NCBI GenBank assembly: GCA_014526335.1
Contig: JACTAT010000052.1
Span: 3,236,686-3,300,685 of the forward strand
DNA: 64,000 nucleotides
Reading direction: 5' to 3'
Source: Chrysaora quinquecirrha
Lineage: Eukaryota > Cnidaria > Scyphozoa > Semaeostomeae > Pelagiidae
In this document: piece after piece, positions 10,978-20,685 of the stretch
Position numbering within the stretch: position 1 is the stretch's first letter
Layout: every line of letters starts with the position of its first letter
Translations under genes and position numbers: made by a program
Notes under the pieces: generated by a model
Databases searched by the model: none
Told to the model about the DNA's origin: nothing
What the model saw: the letters and a program-made list of their open reading frames with translations, nothing else

Positions 10978-11230
10978 TGATGAAGTAAGTAGCAACACAC
11001 ATAACTTTCAACCGACTTTCTGAGTCGTTATTTTTGCTTGCTCTCGGCTTTCTGAGACCTTCCAACTATTATCAGTTTTTCAGATTTCAGTAATTGCTCT
11101 CAAACTAATTAATATACTATTTTTGACTATTTTGACTTCTTCGCGAATCAGTAAATTGCTTATGCCCTACTCCTGTTTTGAATTGCTTCAGGCCGTTTCC
11201 TTTCGCATGAAACAACCTGTTCGTGATGTG

Positions 11231-11470
11231 GTCTCTGTGGCGCAGTGGTTAGCGTGCTGGACTCGCAACGAAAATGTTGTGGGTTCGAGCCACGGTCTTT
11301 CCACTTGTGATTGCAGAGATAACAACCTTGGGCAAGTTGTTAACACAAGTGTGCCCCTCTCCACCCAGGTGTATAAATGGGTACCTGGTCAGTAATGAGC
11401 CGTGTGTGCCTGCACCCTGCTATATGCTAATGCATCCAGACCAGGGGTAAAGTGTAAAGTCGACTGAGTA
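11231..11470 (+). mobile_element. tRNA-derived SINE (right arm)
   Basis: The head GTGGCGCAGTGGTTAGCGTG and GGGTTCGAGCC are tRNA-like A and B boxes. The body has GTGTATAAATGGGTACCTGG. It is the partner of 4375-4740, without the internal tail duplication. Confidence 0.78.
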
Positions 11471-11494
11471 GCCCTAGGCTGGTAGTAGACTCAA

Positions 11495-11632
11495 AAAACG
11501 GCAACTTCCCAGCTTCACCCTTCTGGTTGGCGCAATTCGACCCGCATCAGAGTAAATTCCGCCATGGTCTATTATTTAGGTTCGTTTCTGATGTTTATAC
11601 TCTGTTGAGGAGTGTCAGACAAGAGTTAACTT
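11495..11632 (+). promoter_or_regulatory. Dispersed promoter-like module near receptor copy B
   Basis: Contains AGCTTCACCCTTCTGGTT, a TAAATTCCGCC block (TATA lost, AGTAAATT), GATGTTTATACTCTG and GAGGAGTGTCAGAC. It has the same orientation as the receptor gene downstream. The TTAA element at 11636-12095 is inserted inside or just after it, moving it away from the gene compared with the left arm. Confidence 0.4.
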
Positions 11633-11635
11633 TAA

Positions 11636-12095
11636 CCCTTGGGGGTATCTAAGCCTAGTTTTGGACGGGGACGTGCCGTTTCGGTCCCAAATTTGGACCC
11701 ATAATTCCGCCCACGTCTGAAAAATTGTGACCCATATTTCCGCAAACCTGATAAAAATTGTGACCCATAATTCCGCAAACACGATGAATGCTGTGCCCAA
11801 TATTCCGCAAGGCAGAGAACATTTTCAAATAACAAAATCATCTGATGAAAAGCAAGAAATGTTGAAATGGCAACCTTGCTGATAGTCCAAAGAGTTATCA
11901 GTTCGGACTGCACATTTTGTGAATGCTAAGCTTAATTCTTCAAAATTTCTCCAGATTAGTACCCATAATTCTGCATGTTTCCTCAAATGGTACCCATAAT
12001 TCCGCACATTCTTCTAAAAACGATATCGATAATTCCGCACTTTTCAGAAAAAAGGTACCCCTAAGTAATGGCACGTCCCCGTACCCCCAAAACTG
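11636..12095. mobile_element. TTAA-flanked miniature element in the right arm only
   Basis: The sequence TTAA stands directly on both sides (11632-11635 and 12096-12099). The ends share GGGGGTA and GGGGACGTGCC in inverted orientation. The left arm has the uninterrupted site near 4240 with no equivalent, which supports a post-duplication insertion. A TTAA target is typical of piggyBac and Kolobok-type elements. Internal ACCCATAATTCCGCA words repeat several times in both halves. Confidence 0.7.
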
Positions 12096-12524
12096 TTAAG
12101 TCCCCCCCCCCGAGATGTTTCCACTGTTATCGCCACCCTGAATTTTTGTATGGCTATAGTTTGTCCACTATAGCAAAAACTAAAGTGTTGAGTAATTTTT
12201 TTCATGTAGATATTTGTCAGTCAGTAAGCTACTCTATCTATTAAAAGCATGGCGAAAGTTCAGGTAACGAGCATTCTCACACCGCACCCAGCTAAGATAT
12301 TTTGCTGACTATGGTGGAATGGACTGGAATTGAAGAGGAAACCGAAGTCATTGGATGGAGTCTTGTCTTTCAAAGACTCTAGAAGGACGAATCTTGTCTT
12401 GCCATGCAAAATGCCGAGGCTAATCTGGTACTACTGGCTGCTACTACTGGCTGCCTGTGTAGCGGGCCGCAAGATAAGTCTATAAACTAATATTCTTCTT
12501 TTTTGTGTGTAGATATTCTACAAA

Positions 12525-13550
12525 ATGATCACCGCCGTCCTTGGATCCTTTATCGCACTTTCCTTAGCCTCAAATACGATTTCAATGTGCTGTCTTATAA
12601 GCTCAGGTCGATACCAGACTCATATAAACTTGCTTTTGTTAAGCCAATGCTTCGCAGACTTACTTACAACGTTAGCAGTTATGCTTCCGATAGCGGTCTC
12701 AAGAACAGTAACATCCTCGAAGTGGCATGTCTTTTGCCTTGCAGTCCTGTTCCTGGACCACTGGTTTTATTCTGTTACAATATTCAACCTAACTGCAATG
12801 GTACTGGACCGTTATTATCTAATTCAGCGCAAGCTGAGGTCTGTTACTGTACTCAATCAAAAAACGCGGGCTATTGTAACCATTATATGGATATCAACAT
12901 TGGTCTTCAGCGTACTGTTCATTACAAGATATCTTGACTTGAACGATACTGGCGAAGACTGCGTCAACTGCACGCTATGGGGATGGAGATTGACCAGTAA
13001 GAACGATTCGGACTTTATCGTTGTATTGGATACGATATTTGGAAGAGCAATTCCATATCTCATGATACTCTACTGCTGTATATGCATCACAAGAATCGCT
13101 CGTAAATCTAGTAACAGAGTCAGTACAGATAAATTCTCTGCTGACTGGAAAACAATCTTAGTTGCTGAGCATTCGAAAACAATAACAACTTTCCTCATTG
13201 TTATGGGTCTGTTCTTGGTTTGCACCCTTCCAGATCTTGTAGTTTCAATCGATCTACTCTTCAAACGTGATCTTAGCCACAGTGCTATGGTGTTAACTTC
13301 GTGTCTGCGATTTTCACTGACATTCTTGAAGCCAGTGATTTATTTGTTAAGAAAAAGGAAAAGCCAGTGCAAGATAGCGCGCCTTGTCCGCTTTTTATGC
13401 AAGTGGGAGCTTCGAAAGAAGGCAACCATTAAGCCGAAACTGGATTCCAATTTAGATGTTATGAAAAGTACTTCTTGCCCAAACTTGGCCACAACATACG
13501 ATATTTTCTTAATTCGTCTTCGATTTGATACTCTGACTTCGCGCGAATGA
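12525..13550 (+). CDS. Rhodopsin-family G protein-coupled receptor, copy B
   Basis: This 341-residue single-exon receptor is about 96% identical to copy A. It carries the full set of recognisable positions: N17, FADLL in TM2, Cys71 at 3.25, Asp78 at 3.32, DRY at 95-97, W122, Cys146/Cys149 in ECL2, CTLPD in TM6 and KPVIYLL in TM7. The TM3-ECL2 disulfide can therefore form here, unlike in copy A. The start ATG follows a pyrimidine-rich acceptor ending at about 12513, which suggests an upstream noncoding exon. AATAAA lies near 13624. Ligand and G protein are unknown. The closest description is an orphan class A receptor of the kind expanded in cnidarians. Confidence 0.92.
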   Translation: MITAVLGSFIALSLASNTISMCCLISSGRYQTHINLLLLSQCFADLLTTLAVMLPIAVSRTVTSSKWHVFCLAVLFLDHWFYSVTIFNLTAMVLDRYYLIQRKLRSVTVLNQKTRAIVTIIWISTLVFSVLFITRYLDLNDTGEDCVNCTLWGWRLTSKNDSDFIVVLDTIFGRAIPYLMILYCCICITRIARKSSNRVSTDKFSADWKTILVAEHSKTITTFLIVMGLFLVCTLPDLVVSIDLLFKRDLSHSAMVLTSCLRFSLTFLKPVIYLLRKRKSQCKIARLVRFLCKWELRKKATIKPKLDSNLDVMKSTSCPNLATTYDIFLIRLRFDTLTSRE

Positions 13551-14134
13551 TTTAGGAATCTTCTCTGAACTTCTGATAAGAAATTTAGAGGTGCAAAGCA
13601 TTTCTATCTATGTAACATAAATCAATAAAATTTATTCGGGAGTCGACTCCAGTCACTCTCAGGCCTTAATCTTAATGGGAACCCTAAATCTTAAATTTTG
13701 GCTTCGCTCAAGAATAGTGATTTAAAAATGATGGTATTGTGAAGATTTTTGTTTCGTGTACAAAGATATATTATAAAGCAAACTAATGAATAGCATTGTA
13801 AACTTGTAAAAATTGTCGTATTATATCCGTAACCTCAATTTTCGACAGAGAGCAACCACCTTGCGGGTCAAAACAACAAAACCTTAAGCATGATTCTGCC
13901 ATAGGAAAACACTTGGTTTTATTGACAACCCAAGACCCAAACGGTGCAGAAATTTTAGCGAGGGTTATTTTCAAATAATTGGCTAAGCAAGATCTTTGTC
14001 GATTTTGGAGTTTTGGAATTTGTCCACATCAAAGCCAAAAGTCGGTTCTATGTAGAAACAAAGAGTTTTCTCACTTGGACTCTTCAATTAATTCTATTGA
14101 TCTTCGCGCTGTAACCCTCTTTCCCGCAAGCTGA
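13551..14134. other. Intergenic stretch between receptor B and NDUFS6 B
   Basis: It holds the receptor 3' UTR with AATAAA near 13624, then AT-rich DNA matching 2346-2801. No gene is recognised. Confidence 0.5.
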
Positions 14135-14365
14135 TTGGTGTTTAAAAACACAATGCCCATTCGGCTCCACTTTCTGATTGGTTTATTTCGATTCTCATCT
14201 GGGTATAAATTTTGCCTTAGTCGATTTTGCTTTAGTCAATTGTCTGTTTCTGACGTTTATAGTTTGAGGAGTGAAAGACGAAAAAGCTTGCGTCCAGAGA
14301 TGTTTCATGTTTCCGCTGTATCTCGCAATTTTGAAATTTTGTACAGCTCGAAAACTTAGAATCTT
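14135..14365 (+). promoter_or_regulatory. Probable NDUFS6 copy B promoter within a dispersed TATA module
   Basis: An inverted CCAAT box (ATTGG, 14177-14181) is followed by a TATA box (TATAAAT, 14204-14210), then the conserved GACGTTTATAG and GAGGAGTG blocks and a TTTCATGTTTCCGCTGTA stretch. The NDUFS6 start codon is about 310 bp downstream of the TATA. Other copies are at 2120-2350, 4225-4370, 11495-11632, 48243-48385 and 48430-48660. Confidence 0.5.
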
Positions 14366-14517
14366 TCAACGAATGTCAAGCTCAACAACTCAAAGAATAT
14401 CCACTCGTTGTACTGTGAACCTTGAACTTGCAAAAGCCCTAAGTTACTCGGTTTCAATCTTATTCTGAAACTTGAACTAGAGATTGTCGATGTTTTAATT
14501 AATTTTGACTTTTCATC

Positions 14518-16171
14518 ATGGCGGCACTGATCAGGCAGCTGCGGCATGTCTCATCAAACCTTCTGGTTAGAAATGGCAAGACAGTAGTTCCTGCCATCGC
14601 TGTACAAGCCAAGAGATTTGTTTGGGAGGATAAAGTCACGCATACAGGCCAGGTAACTTTGGATATTTTTCTTAGAGCTAAATAATGTTACTAACTTACT
14701 TTAGGCCACTTTAATATCATCGATAAACGATATGTTATCCTCGAACTATAGAAAAGACAAGTAGCAGCATTTTCAGTATGTATAGACTACATGGTTTTTT
14801 AGGAAGCATTTTATAAAGGAATGATTGACCGGTTATTTTTTTCTAGCAATTCAAGGAAGATGATTTCAGGAGAGCCAGATTTGTTGACAAGCAAAAAGAG
14901 GTGGATAAATAAATTTTCAGACAAAATCTGACATGTTGTTTAAAATTTAAAATTTTTTTCGTACTCAAATTAATATTTAGGCAACTCTGTAACAAGATGT
15001 TATCACTGTCCCTGTTTCTTTTCAAGGTGAATCCAAATTTTAGCCAACAACTAATTGATGAAGTTCCTCCCATAGAAGTTGATGGCAGAGTTGTGTCTTG
15101 TGATGGTGGTTAGTTTGATTTTCATTTTGAGTTTCTTCTTCTGAAGCCTCTTCTCCTTGTGTCCAGGCTGTAAAGCAAGCTTCACTTTGCTCACTCAGAA
15201 TAGGCCGATTCCACCACTGTTTTAACAATATTAGGCAGGCAGAAGAAGATTTATAAGTTTGTGTTTATAAGCAGTAATTGTATTTTTAAAAAGGCAAGGA
15301 ACTGGCACTCTTTAGTGATTTGAGAAAAGTCATTTTCTTCTGCATATTTTAATTGAAAGTTGATTTAAGTTTGCAAATATGATAAATTAACATAAAATAA
15401 CTTGTTTCCTTCTAGGAGGTGGTGCATTAGGTCATCCAAAAGTTTATATTAACCTGGTGAGTTATTATGTTTGCTTGTCTACCTTAATCAGCATTGTGTA
15501 TATTTGTATATTTGCATCTCCTACAACTTAGTTCCATCAATACAAAGGTTCCCAAACTGGGACTCATGGCTTCTGCATGCAAGAAAGCAGCCAGTCTCTG
15601 CCAAAACATTGGCAGAGCCAATCAGATTACAGCACTTAATTCGCTCCATTTTCACTGGCTTATCAATGTCCTTCCACTTTGTTGCGATTCAATTTTTCGT
15701 CAAGTCGAATGATAGAATATAATCTAACCAATCAGTGAGTAGCAAATTGAAATGGCGAATGCTACTTCGATCAAAGCATTTGAATTTGGAAAACAAGATT
15801 AATCTAAAGCTGGTGGCTTTTGAAAATTGTCAGGATATGAGTCTCAGTGTAGCAAATGGCTGTTTTGGTAGATTTTATGAGCAGAACTATGACTCATGTG
15901 TAATAAGTCTATGCAGCATCCATGGCAGCCAGAATCATGGTTACCTACCCTTTGTACCCTCCTAATGGTGATTTTTCATCATCATTATCGTGGTCTTATC
16001 CAGGTAGCTCATAGTGTCAGGTAGTGCAACCTTGATAGGGCCTCTGCACTGTTATAATATAATCATAAAAAAAACAGCAATTTACACAGTAATTTCTGGT
16101 TGTTTCAGGACCAAGGCGTTCCTAACAGTTGTGGTTATTGTGGATTGAGATTTGTGCAAAAGGCCCATTGA
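14518..16171 (+). CDS. NDUFS6: NADH dehydrogenase iron-sulfur protein 6 (complex I), copy B
   Basis: The five coding exons are 14518-14652, 14847-14900, 15027-15108, 15416-15456 and 16109-16171. The borders are GT/AG and the phases join cleanly to 124 residues plus stop. The product is the zinc-binding complex I subunit: an Arg-rich presequence, then KVTHTGQ, FRRARFVDKQKEVNPNF, C-DGGGGALGH-PKVYINL and CGYCGLRFVQKAH. Exon 2 is identical to copy A at the DNA level and exons 3-4 differ only silently. Exon 1 differs at about 14 of 135 bases, of which seven change residues, all in the presequence. Introns 3 and 4 carry extra DNA absent from the left arm. Both copies appear functional. Confidence 0.95.
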
Positions 16172-16680
16172 CACTGATATTGTAAATAGAATAAACGAGT
16201 TTCAAATTTGCTATCATAAGAGTGCTTTAAAGTTTTTAATTCAATGCCATCGTTCAGTGATTCAAGCAAACATAATGGTTTTTTTATTCTTTGTGTGTCT
16301 TGTTCTTGAAGTTTACACAATTCAGATAAGACTCTAAAAACATTCTGTTAATGGATTACTTGTAAGAAAAACTATGTGTTGGAATAACAGACTTAATTTC
16401 TGGAACATCTGAGGCTCCATTCCTCTTGTCCTGAAGTGTTTGTTCAGAAAACTATACTTAATAGGTTACATTCCATCGTATAGGGTATGCATTTTGAAGC
16501 AATATTGTGCAAAATTATCAATATTTGAGAAGAAAACTTCATAAAAACCTCATAATGTATCAAAGATCATAACTTAAAACTCAGAGCAGCACTTACATGT
16601 CACAACTGTGATTATTTTCTTTACTACTACAAATAGTTATATGTGTATTTCACACAATAAGTTAAAAAGACAATGTACAA
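16172..16680. other. Convergent intergenic region NDUFS6 B / CFAP100
   Basis: About 510 bp separate the two stop codons. The region holds both 3' UTRs and the outer boundary of the right palindrome arm (about 16562). No other feature is seen. Confidence 0.5.
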
Positions 16681-18507
16681 TTAAGTGAAAAAGTACTTCA
16701 TTTCTTCCTCCTCTCTATCTTGCTTCTCATTGGTTGTTTGCTCTCGTTTCTTTGCCTGCGGTGGAGCAGATCTGAAATTTAGCTTCCTGCCTAGTTTCCT
16801 TTTCGGTTCAGCCTGTGCCCTTTCTTGTGCTTTTTTCAACCTTTCTTCCTGGTGTCGTCTTTGTGCTTCTAGTTTCTCTTCGCGCAATCTGAGCCTTCTC
16901 TCTTTCTCTTTTGCTTTTTCGGCGATTTCAACTTTATCTGGTGGAAGCATTTCAATCATTTCAAACAGCTCTTCCAATCGATTCTCAATGTTTGTTAGCA
17001 TCTGCAGAGTACTGATATTAGCCTCGTTATCACCAATACAATTACGATAAACTTCCTCAACTTTCTTATCGAGTTCTGCAAGCATTTTCTCCTGGTCTTC
17101 AGCTTTGAATTCCCCATACGAAAACATCTGTGATTTCATCTTAAGATCAGCAGCTTTGGCCTGTTCATCTTCTGTTGCTTGTTTCAAAGAACTTATCTGT
17201 TGTTTCAACGCTTCGGTTTCTTTATTCATTTTGTCTTGAGTTTGTTGAATAGTCTTCCTCATTTCATCAAGGGCTTCCTCGGTTTCCTGACTGTTCTGTA
17301 TAAGGGACAGGTTCTGTTCCTCTAATTCTGTGAAGATATCCAGCAGTTGCAACGGATCAGTGAAATACAACTCTACATCATCATCGCTTTCTTCGTCATC
17401 CGTCACAGTATCCGATGACATGATCGATCGACTATCGTCACTCTCGTGATGAGAACTTTTCCTTCTGCTCGAAGAACCCGATCCTTTTGATTTGCTTTCT
17501 TTTCGTCGTGTAATACTCGCTTTGCTGCCTCTGTCATGCGTCGACCCTCCGCTGGCCGATATCTTTCTCCGACTGACACTTGAGTGACTCTTCTCTCTCT
17601 CTCGCTCTTTGATAACCTTCTCCTTATTTCTGGCCTCCCTTTTCGATCTCTTCTCGTCCTTCCACTCCTGAGGTGCCAATGTATCCAAGAATTGCTTATA
17701 AAGCATATACTCCTTTAGAGTGTCCTCATTCTTCGATATTTCACTTTTGATGCTCATCATTTGGGCGTTGATCTTCTTTATCTCTCCCACTTTTTCCAAC
17801 TTTGCTTTCGTCTCAAGTTCTGCTTTCTTGATAGCTTCAACAGCTAGTTTATCATTTTCCTTCAAAAACTCATCAAACATGGCTGCGTCTTCCTCCAAAT
17901 ACTGCTCTGCCATTTCTAACTTCTTCTCCTCCGCTTGGGCAATTTCTTCAAGCTTCCTCATCTCATCTCGCTTGACTCCTAACGAATACTGAACGAGGAA
18001 CATCTCTCGCTTCTTTGCGATAAACTCTGCCAAATTCTCTTTCTCGATGTTTCTATCCCTGGTCGTCGTCAGCACAAACTGCGGATCTTCCTTGACAGTC
18101 CATACACCATCTTTATCTTTCTCAGCTTCCATCACCGAGCTGAGGTCATCCTCCATGTCTCCCGCCGGTTTAATCATTGACTTAGTCCTTGCGTTAACCC
18201 GTGAAGTATAAGTAGTCTTTTGATGGACTTTCAGCTCTCGTTGCGTCTCTCTTTCTTTCTTCTTTTTTTGTTTTTCCTTATCACGAAGAGTGAAAATATC
18301 GTGATCTGCTGGCATCTTGAATGGATTGACATCTTTCTTGACTTCTGTGAGGCTTTTTTGGTCCATCAGTGACACGGCAGAATATCTACTGGACGATTTC
18401 TCCGACTGTGGAAAAGTCACCCGACCTGACTGCCGTGATGCTGTGTCTGGTGACTGCAGTTTGGAAACTGGCGAGTCTATTTTCGTCAGTGATGTTGGTC
18501 GAGACAT
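16681..18507 (-). CDS. CFAP100: Cilia- and flagella-associated protein 100 (CCDC37-like)
   Basis: This 608-residue coiled-coil protein is close in length to human CFAP100. In green algae the family works with CFAP73 as the MIA complex, which modulates inner dynein arms of motile cilia. The start chosen is MSRPTSLTKID at 18507, because an acceptor (TTTTACAG) lies about 20 bases upstream on the minus strand, so residues read through from further upstream would be intronic. Recognisable parts are NPFKMPADHDIFTLRDKE (61-78) with KVHQKTTYTSRV, a DUF4200-type coiled coil at about 166-284 (KREMFLVQYSLGVKRDEM, EEDAAMFDEFLKEND, IKSEISKNEDTL), a Ser/Lys/Arg-rich linker (about 290-390), and a second coiled coil to the end. 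The coding region is uninterrupted, which is unusual for this family in vertebrates. Confidence 0.88.
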   Translation of the reverse strand: MSRPTSLTKIDSPVSKLQSPDTASRQSGRVTFPQSEKSSSRYSAVSLMDQKSLTEVKKDVNPFKMPADHDIFTLRDKEKQKKKKERETQRELKVHQKTTYTSRVNARTKSMIKPAGDMEDDLSSVMEAEKDKDGVWTVKEDPQFVLTTTRDRNIEKENLAEFIAKKREMFLVQYSLGVKRDEMRKLEEIAQAEEKKLEMAEQYLEEDAAMFDEFLKENDKLAVEAIKKAELETKAKLEKVGEIKKINAQMMSIKSEISKNEDTLKEYMLYKQFLDTLAPQEWKDEKRSKREARNKEKVIKEREREKSHSSVSRRKISASGGSTHDRGSKASITRRKESKSKGSGSSSRRKSSHHESDDSRSIMSSDTVTDDEESDDDVELYFTDPLQLLDIFTELEEQNLSLIQNSQETEEALDEMRKTIQQTQDKMNKETEALKQQISSLKQATEDEQAKAADLKMKSQMFSYGEFKAEDQEKMLAELDKKVEEVYRNCIGDNEANISTLQMLTNIENRLEELFEMIEMLPPDKVEIAEKAKEKERRLRLREEKLEAQRRHQEERLKKAQERAQAEPKRKLGRKLNFRSAPPQAKKREQTTNEKQDREEEEMKYFFT

Positions 18508-18669
18508 TTTGACGTTGCTTTTATCTGTAAAAGATATTTCTATAAGAATCAGAACCAGAAAACGCCACGCAACACTTAAGGCTTGTGTCCACATTGCATT
18601 GCGCACATTCGGAACTGAGTTATCGACTGCTTATCGGCAATTTTGGGAACAAATTAATCGCAACTGACA

Positions 18670-19040
18670 CAGGGGCGGCGCCAGCCGCTAAAATGTGGGG
18701 TGGACTAGCGAGCGAAGCGAGCAAAGTATGGGGGTCTGGGGGCTTGCCCCCGGAAGAATTTTTAGGGGCCACACCCTTTAGAATGCTGGAAAACGGCCCC
18801 TAGAGTGGCGGGAAACGCCCTTTTTGAATAGAATGAAAGATAGTATCCAAAAAAGAACCGCTTGGTGCTTGAACAACAATTTCGTTGTAGGAAAAACAAT
18901 GGTAAAGTCTCTAAAAAAGGAAACTGACTCATCGACCCCCCAACCATTTTCTCATCGAATTTGGGCGAATTAAAAAATCGATCTTGGAGAAAAGTGGGGT
19001 GGACGCGTCCCCCCCAGTCCACCCCGTGGCGCCGCCCCTG
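18670..19040. mobile_element. Nonautonomous hAT-type element
   Basis: The terminal inverted repeats are CAGGGGCGGCGCCA at the left and its complement at the right. They are flanked by an exact 8 bp target duplication AACTGACA (18662-18669 and 19041-19048). An 8 bp duplication and CAGGG ends are typical of hAT transposons. At 371 bp with no transposase, it is a MITE. It sits just upstream of CFAP100 in its 5' flank. Confidence 0.88.
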
Positions 19041-19513
19041 AACTGACACATCCACATTTGGCATGCTCTACTTCTGGATTACTTGGCGACTGATTCCCGT
19101 CAGTCTCAGTCGACATGGGCGCTCTTGTGACCGCGTTGATATGTCGACTAAGTTAGCAGTTGCAATTAGATGGTGTTAATAGTTCGCATCGTAGGACAAC
19201 ATAAACCTTGCTTTAAATGCACTTTAAAATGGTAGGTAATACTCGGATAGATAAATTTTAAGGAATTCCAGTACTGGTCCTGAGACAGCCAAAAGAATAC
19301 GAAAGAGTTTGTTGATTTGACATTTGGCTTTGTTTTTTTAATGTTTTACATATATAAACAGTTAAGACAGTATCTACACCTTATCCAAAGTTTTTTATAT
19401 TTTATTTCATTCCTTACCAGTTATCTTTTTGAATCCTTGCAACCCCTACTTATTCCTAGTCGGGTTTTTTAAATACAAAGAAAAATGTAATTTTTTTAAG
19501 AACTCAAATCTTG
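19041..19513. other. Intergenic, no recognised feature
   Basis: AT-rich DNA upstream of CFAP100. No coding exon or repeat was recognised. Confidence 0.4.
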
Positions 19514-19910
19514 TCCGGGGGGGGGTACTTCATTGTTCAAATGACTAGACGTGCCGCCCAGTTTTTCCAAACCCACCCATGTCTACCGATAAATTCTGTT
19601 TCTCGTGGTACCCATGTATAGAGAAAACAACGAAATTTTTTACCCATTTGTGCCAATATCTCAAATGTTTGAACCCAATTTAACGCCTGAGGCAACTCTA
19701 AATGCCGCGAAAAGGCATTTGCGCTGAAAACTAAAGCGCACCTTTTATCAGGCGTTTCAAAGCAATGCATGTCTAAAATTTTTTTTATATTTTACTACCC
19801 ATGTGTAGAGATTCTTAACGAAAAATCAACCCATATGTAGGGAATTGGCGCTGAAAAAGTTACCCATTTGGGCGGCACGTCTAGTATAACGAACAATAGA
19901 AGTACTCCCC
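19514..19910. mobile_element. MITE with GGGGTACTT...GACGTGCCGCCCA ends
   Basis: The left end has a G run, then TACTTCATTGTTCAAATGAC and TAGACGTGCCGCCCA. The complement of the right end reads GGGGAGTACTTCTATTGTTC and TAGACGTGCCGCCCA, so the inverted repeats are about 40 bp. A possible imperfect 8 bp duplication is ATCTTGTC / ATCTAGAC. A second, truncated copy lies at 56125-56375. No transposase. Confidence 0.7.
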
Positions 19911-19916
19911 AGGATC

Positions 19917-20685
19917 TAGACTCACTACACGAGTCTCTAGTTTACGCTCCCCTTATTCTGATTTGTCACTCCAACAGAGACTCATGTCCTTACAGCTCTG
20001 GAACTGGCAAAAAAGAGTTGCCTCGTTTTCATTTTACCGGTATGTGGAAAAGTCGGAATGCTACCCACCAGGGACTCTCAAGGCTCTCTTGCCTTTATTC
20101 GAGAACTAATTCCAATTTTTATTTCAAATTCTGTTGTAAAATTTCATAGCGAATCTAATGATGTTTTCGGCTTGTTTCTATCTGTTTTACAAGACTCACA
20201 ACTTGTCTTTAAGTCTGCCGACACTTCGGCTCGGGACTCTGATGGGCCTAAATTCGGTGAAACTAAAGTGGGTCGAAAAACAATGTTACTTTGAGCAAAA
20301 ACTCGATTTCTTTTACCTTGAAGCCAGAATAAAAGCTTTTCTGACTCCCAAAATATTTTACTGTTACCAGCTTGGCTAAAAAGTCACTGAAATCGGGTCG
20401 GTTGGGTCTTGATTTCGGCCGCAGCAACTTAACATTTTCCAGACCGGTCCGAGCAATCCAGACTACGGCCTCACTCTGGAGTTTCAGGATTTAAAGGCAT
20501 TTGATTGGTTCAAAAAACAATACCTATTGTTTTTGAGGCAAATGCTGCAATCTGATTGGGACGCCAATTTTTTGGCGCGGCTTGCCAGTTTCAGAGCTGT
20601 AAGGACATAAGTCCCACACTGAGCGATTTTGAAAAACAACAACAACAACATCGAGCGAAGTAGTGGGACTTATGGAGTGAGTCTA
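19917..20685. mobile_element. TA-flanked inverted-repeat element (TAGACTCACT family)
   Basis: The ends are TAGACTCACTACACGAGTC at the left and the complement TAGACTCACTCCATAAGTCC at the right. TA may be the target duplication. GCTCTG/CAGAGC and TAAGGACAT blocks are also inverted further in. Short relatives are at 54195-54327, 55115-55240 (truncated) and 44094-44245 (more distant). Its right end overlaps the last codons of the receptor gene at 20670-21995. Confidence 0.65.

Larger units (their letters stand above)
8964..16562. repeat. Right arm of the giant inverted duplication
   Basis: This is the reverse complement of 1-7010. It is longer than the left arm mainly because of insertions: a 460 bp TTAA-flanked element (11636-12095), about 270 bp in the fourth NDUFS6 intron near 15600-15860, and about 100 bp in the third intron near 15132-15260. 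Homology stops at about 16562, just before CFAP100. Confidence 0.93.

Noticed and set aside
12503..12937. Open frame of 144 codons overlapping receptor copy B
   Set aside because: It is the +1 shadow of the receptor gene, mirrored in the left arm at 3415-3765, with no family match.
19537..19770. 77-codon minus-strand ORF (MHCFETPDKRCALVF) with a homologue at 56131-56358
   Set aside because: Both lie inside copies of one MITE. The shared frame follows from repeat identity, and the two differ by frame-disrupting indels near the middle.
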